Part shown: in pieces, positions 16,001-17,954 of the stretch
How positions within the stretch are numbered: the first letter of the stretch is position 1
Layout of the letters: each line of letters begins with the position of its first letter
Notes under the pieces: model-generated
Told to the model about the DNA's origin: nothing
What the model saw: the letters and a program-made list of their open reading frames with translations, nothing else
The model's database searches: none
Position numbers and translations under genes: made by a program
Assembly: GCA_964424545.1 (NCBI GenBank)
Contig: CAYRJN010000070.1
Location: 1 to 17,954, forward strand
Length of the DNA stretch: 17,954 nucleotides
Direction: 5' to 3'
Source: JAUVIB01 sp964424545
GTDB taxonomy: Bacteria > Calditrichota > Calditrichia > Calditrichales > Calditrichaceae

Positions 16001-16215
16001 ATCCGGCCGTTGAAATGCAAGCAACCGACCGCGCTTATCGCATCGGACAGACCAAAAAGGTTTTTGCCTATAAGATGATATCAAAGGACAGTGTTGAAGA
16101 AAAAATCGTTAAACTGCAAAACCGAAAAAAAGATTTGGTAAATTCGTTAATCTCTACCGAAGATTCTTTCTTTAAATCGCTTAAAAAAGAAGATATATTG
16201 GACCTTTTTGAATAA
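13063..16215 (+). CDS. SWIM zinc-finger SNF2-family helicase
   Basis: A 1050-residue ATP-dependent DNA translocase of the bacterial SNF2/Rad54-like family, likely acting on DNA-protein complexes in transcription or repair. An N-terminal SWIM zinc finger is seen as Cys66-x-Cys68-x5-Cys74-x-His76. The middle (about 90-580) is the SNF2-associated region. The motor follows: Walker A in LADDMGLGKT (Lys623), motif II as DESQ (714-717, where DEAQ or DEAH is more usual), motif III LTGTPVEN, and RecA2 motifs with KAGGTGLNL and the arginine finger motif QATDRAYRIGQ (986-996). The start is TTG at 13063, set by GAGAGG six nt upstream. The first in-frame ATG would cut into the N-terminal region. Stands alone, divergent from the Nudix fusion, with its own terminator. 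Confidence 0.95.
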   Translation: MELELKDIKNRVPDIIFKQGMDYFKDKRVKIKKMDNVSVIAAVTGTIQEPYIVKIQKENGIFSSSCTCPYNYVCKHAVAAALKVIDEQSRAEEPGVAETTDWREYFEKLIAIQQVDTDFSQEVRWKLLYIIHILENYWNIKPVKVYMKKDGTYGRIQEPSFNELSAQNVFRTSGDLIAISYLERLQAQQSSVYFRGRLETSYLDFGLDAGQVFNLLRHSELHIKNEDGSIGTRIRFGKKPWTLKFKLQIIDRLYTFQPYFVRDEEEIPITRETQILTVNPIWFYKDGKLHSCKFPLSYSYIKSFVDEKLRISLSRSEYQEFISEYLAKLPIFPYVEFPPGIEVTEIHTVTAKRIYIAEMDDQLVITLSTFYEDIEIPFSHTNDQYLHYNKKTKQIIRVTRDRETETAIRDRVLESGIIEDTPGLFYATFEEALDWLFDGLPKLAKEGFEVMGEEKLVRFKVRRSAADISVNISSESDWFDIELLLEVDGVSVDLKELKKALNAQKKYVKLRDGSLAKLPEKLIEKFNYLINFGRIDNDTIRFDNHHLSFIDRLLAEADHKSMDMLSKQKLSKLNNFETIKDYKVPDEFKDILRNYQRAGYDWLNFLKDFSFGGILADDMGLGKTIQALALLLNEIRNNPRKINLIVAPTSVIFNWVREITKFTPDLQHLLHYGTRRTKDIRRLRKYPLILTTYGHLRRDIVFLKEIHFNYVILDESQNIKNPASETSKAARLLDASNRLALTGTPVENNTMDLWAQFSFLNPGLLGDQNFFKQNFLRPIEKEHNVQVANSLQKLIFPFILRRKKEDVAKELPPKVESIIYSPMTEEQQALYNKWRLSYRDDIMKEIEGKGVGKSKFKVLEGLTRLRQIACHPQMLDPKLHNESGKFDGLKEMVVEIISENHKVLIFSQFVKMLTIMREFFDDENIRYSYLDGSTKDRETPIKEFQENNKTRIFLISLKAGGTGLNLTAADYVIHYDPWWNPAVEMQATDRAYRIGQTKKVFAYKMISKDSVEEKIVKLQNRKKDLVNSLISTEDSFFKSLKKEDILDLFE

Positions 16216-16222
16216 ATTGAGG

Positions 16223-16260
16223 ATCGGCGGGAACGTTAATCCTGCCCGCCGATTTTATTT
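16223..16260 (+). terminator. Rho-independent terminator of the SNF2 helicase gene
   Basis: A perfect 9-bp GC-rich stem, atcggcggg (16223-16231) with cccgccgat (16245-16253), has a 13-nt loop. It is followed by ttttattt, seven nt after the helicase stop. Confidence 0.9.
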
Positions 16261-16290
16261 CCATTTTCACTCTATTATCGATCACAGCGC

Positions 16291-16411
16291 TGCAAAGTGA
16301 TTAATGAAAAAAGTACGGGTAGAATTGTCAACGTGTCATTCTCCGATGAATCGGAGACTCTGAATCAAGAATAGGAAGAATAAAATCCTCGCTTAAAACA
16401 TGCGGGATGAC
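16291..16411. repeat. Two-hairpin dispersed repeat, family 1, copy 2
   Basis: Same orientation as copy 1, with 42 of the first 50 bases identical. Hairpin 1 has arms tctccga (16340-16346) and tcggaga (16351-16357), loop tgaa. The stem sequence differs from copy 1 yet still pairs fully. Hairpin 2 has atcc-t-cgc (16385-16392) with gcgggat (16402-16408), again with one bulged T, and ends in gggatgacaa. As with copy 1, it sits downstream of a plus-strand gene. Confidence 0.7.
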
Positions 16412-16576
16412 AATGGGGGCGCACATGTTGGGATATTTGTATGCTATACTATTATTTTTCATTGTCGATTTAATCGGATAATCTGAAAAAGAGCGTATAT
16501 ACAAAAATATTTAAAATCTACAAAATAAAAAAATGAAGTTTAAAATAATATTAAAAATGTCTGAAATTTGTTTTGA

Positions 16577-16594
16577 TTTTTGAAATTCCGATAC
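16577..16594 (+). promoter_or_regulatory. Promoter-like motif before the phosphofructokinase gene
   Basis: tttttgaaattccgatac, followed by tataaatt, ends 37 nt before the ATG, a plausible promoter distance. Possible boxes are ttgatt with 16 nt to tataaa (sigma-70 type), or the ccgatac segment itself. It is almost identical to 7721-7738. Confidence 0.4.
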
Positions 16595-16631
16595 TATAAA
16601 TTATATAACACAATTGAAAAGAGGGTAGACA

Positions 16632-17828
16632 ATGTCAAATTATAAAGGAACGATAGGTATATTAACGGGCGGCGGCGATGTGCCGGGATTGAATCCGGCC
16701 ATCCGGGCGGTTACATTCAGGGCAATACGAGAAGGTTATCGAATAATCGGAATCCGACGAGGTTGGGCGGGTATGGCTGAATTTGTTCCGCATAAGAGCG
16801 CCGATAATTCTAATAACGTAAGAGAACTCACCGAAGTGCTTGTGGATAAAGTGGTGCGCACAGGCGGGACGTTTTTACATACGTCGAGAACGTTGCCGAG
16901 CAAGCTACCTTTAAAGGCGGTACCGGCTCATCTTAAAGATAAATATAATAATGAAGTTAATGATATTACGCCGGAAATTTTAAAAAATCTTGACTTTCTC
17001 GGTATCGATTTCTTAATTGCCATCGGTGGGGACGACACCTTAAGTTACGCGCAGCGTCTGCATGAAGAGGGCGTTAAAGTTGTGGCCATCCCCAAGACGA
17101 TGGACAACGATGTGCCCGGTACCGATTATTGTATCGGATTCAGTACCTGTATTACGCGCACTGTTGAGCTGGCTCATAATCTGCGCACCTGTGCCGGTTC
17201 TCACGAAAGTTTTATGGTATTGGAAGTATTCGGCCGTTATGCCGGATTTACGGCTATGCTGCCCACTATGGCCGGTGCGGCCAGCCGATGTTTGATACCG
17301 GAAAGCCCATTTAATACCGAACATCTTGCGGAATTGTTATCGCACGATTATAAACAAAATCCCAGCAACTACTCCTTGGCCATTATTTCGGAAGGCGCCA
17401 TGATAAAAGAACAGGACGGTATGATTTTTGAAAACGAGGAAACGGATCAGTTCGGTCATAAACGACTCGGTGGTATCGGCGAAGTCGTGGCATCCGAATT
17501 GAAAAAATTGGCGCCTAAGTATAATAACGGCAAGCAGCTTCATGTAATGTATCAACGATTGGGCTATCTTGCCCGTAGCGGCGAACCGGATGCCACCGAT
17601 TCTATTGTGCCTATGGTTTACGGCAATCTGGCCTTCGACTTGGTCTTAAACAACGATTCCGGAAAACTGGTTAATTTGCGTAACGGAAAATACGGACATA
17701 TTGAAATCGATGTGGTCATCAGTAAAAAGAAGGTTGTAAGCGTTGATAAATATTATAATAGCGAGCGTCTGAGACCGAAATATGAAGATCTGTTTGGAAA
17801 TTCCACTTACATAATTACCTGCGATTAA
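16632..17828 (+). CDS. 6-phosphofructokinase, probably pyrophosphate-dependent
   Basis: A cytoplasmic PfkA-family enzyme that phosphorylates fructose 6-phosphate to fructose 1,6-bisphosphate. Visible motifs are ILTGGGDVPGLN (about residues 10-21), IGGDDTL (131-137), PKTMDNDVPGTDYCIGF (154-170, catalytic Asp158) and EVFGRYAGF (198-206). Two residues decide the phosphoryl donor. Asp135 aligns with Gly104 of E. coli PfkA, and Lys155 aligns with Gly124. The Asp/Lys pair is the mark of pyrophosphate-dependent enzymes, which catalyse a reversible reaction. At 398 residues it is longer than the 320-residue ATP enzymes. The ribosome site GAGGG lies six nt before the ATG, with a promoter-like motif further upstream. 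Donor choice is inferred from these residues. Confidence 0.93.
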   Translation: MSNYKGTIGILTGGGDVPGLNPAIRAVTFRAIREGYRIIGIRRGWAGMAEFVPHKSADNSNNVRELTEVLVDKVVRTGGTFLHTSRTLPSKLPLKAVPAHLKDKYNNEVNDITPEILKNLDFLGIDFLIAIGGDDTLSYAQRLHEEGVKVVAIPKTMDNDVPGTDYCIGFSTCITRTVELAHNLRTCAGSHESFMVLEVFGRYAGFTAMLPTMAGAASRCLIPESPFNTEHLAELLSHDYKQNPSNYSLAIISEGAMIKEQDGMIFENEETDQFGHKRLGGIGEVVASELKKLAPKYNNGKQLHVMYQRLGYLARSGEPDATDSIVPMVYGNLAFDLVLNNDSGKLVNLRNGKYGHIEIDVVISKKKVVSVDKYYNSERLRPKYEDLFGNSTYIITCD

Positions 17829-17850
17829 TTGGGAAACGGCTTATGGCGGG

Positions 17851-17889
17851 CAGGCGGGGCGAATATGGTGCCGCCTGTTTTAATTTTTT
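17851..17889 (+). terminator. Rho-independent terminator of the phosphofructokinase gene
   Basis: caggcgg (17851-17857) pairs with ccgcctg (17871-17877) around a 13-nt loop, followed by tttaattttttt. It lies 22 nt after the stop codon. Nothing recognisable follows to the end of the window. Confidence 0.8.
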
Positions 17890-17954
17890 TAGCTTAATAA
17901 TGTTTGAAATGAAGAATTGAATATTTTACTATTATATCCAATAATTTGTACATT

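Larger units (their letters stand above)
16216..16631. other. 416-bp intergenic region with terminator, repeat and promoter-like motif
   Basis: It holds the helicase terminator (16223-16260), repeat copy 2 (16291-16411), an AT-rich stretch and the promoter-like motif (16577-16594) ahead of the phosphofructokinase gene. No reading frame or RNA gene is apparent. Confidence 0.6.

Noticed and set aside
9971..16411. Possible CRISPR or transposon interpretation of the repeats
   Set aside because: Copies are few, unevenly spaced, contain hairpins and have no cas or transposase gene nearby. They fit dispersed palindromic elements better.

Overview
The window reads as ordinary chromosome of a Gram-negative bacterium of moderately low GC content (not computed), probably in or near the Fibrobacterota-Chlorobiota-Bacteroidota/Calditrichota-like lineages. 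The reasons are two lipoproteins with clear lipoboxes, an exported DPP5-like S9 peptidase with typical Bacteroidota-type motifs, a short QueG without the C-terminal HEAT-like region, and a phosphofructokinase with pyrophosphate-type active-site residues. The phylum assignment is inference only. I see no rRNA, tRNA, CRISPR, phage or insertion-sequence gene.

Layout. 2-1057 (+) is the 3' part of a GH29 alpha-L-fucosidase with a C-terminal F5/8-type-C domain. 1124-1909 (-) is an unrecognised lipoprotein. 2373-4268 (-) is an oligoendopeptidase F homologue made as a lipoprotein. 4500-5417 (+) is queG. 5429-6925 and 6940-7587 (both -) form a two-gene phosphate uptake operon: a DUF47/PhoU-like protein followed by a PiT transporter. 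7833-9878 (+) is a secreted DPP5-like peptidase. 10418-10594 (-, a 58-residue zinc-ribbon protein), 10660-11415 (-, a crotonase-fold protein lacking both catalytic glutamates) and 11591-12673 (-, a YciB/IspA-like membrane domain fused to a Nudix hydrolase) are co-oriented. 13063-16215 (+) is a SWIM-SNF2 helicase with a TTG start. 16632-17828 (+) is a phosphofructokinase.

How the genes relate. Most are independent housekeeping or nutrient functions: glycan and peptide degradation outside the cytoplasm, phosphate uptake, queuosine synthesis and glycolysis. The one unambiguous operon is DUF47-PiT. The crotonase and zinc-ribbon genes probably share a transcript ending at the hairpin at 10348-10397.

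The most notable items are the YciB-Nudix fusion and the non-coding repeats. A two-hairpin element occurs in direct orientation at 9971-10098 and 16291-16411, with stems that differ in sequence but keep their pairing. A second palindromic family occurs at 2140-2184 and 11522-11566. An 18-nt promoter-like motif recurs at 7721, 10253 and 16577. I do not see a multi-gene defence or other novel system.
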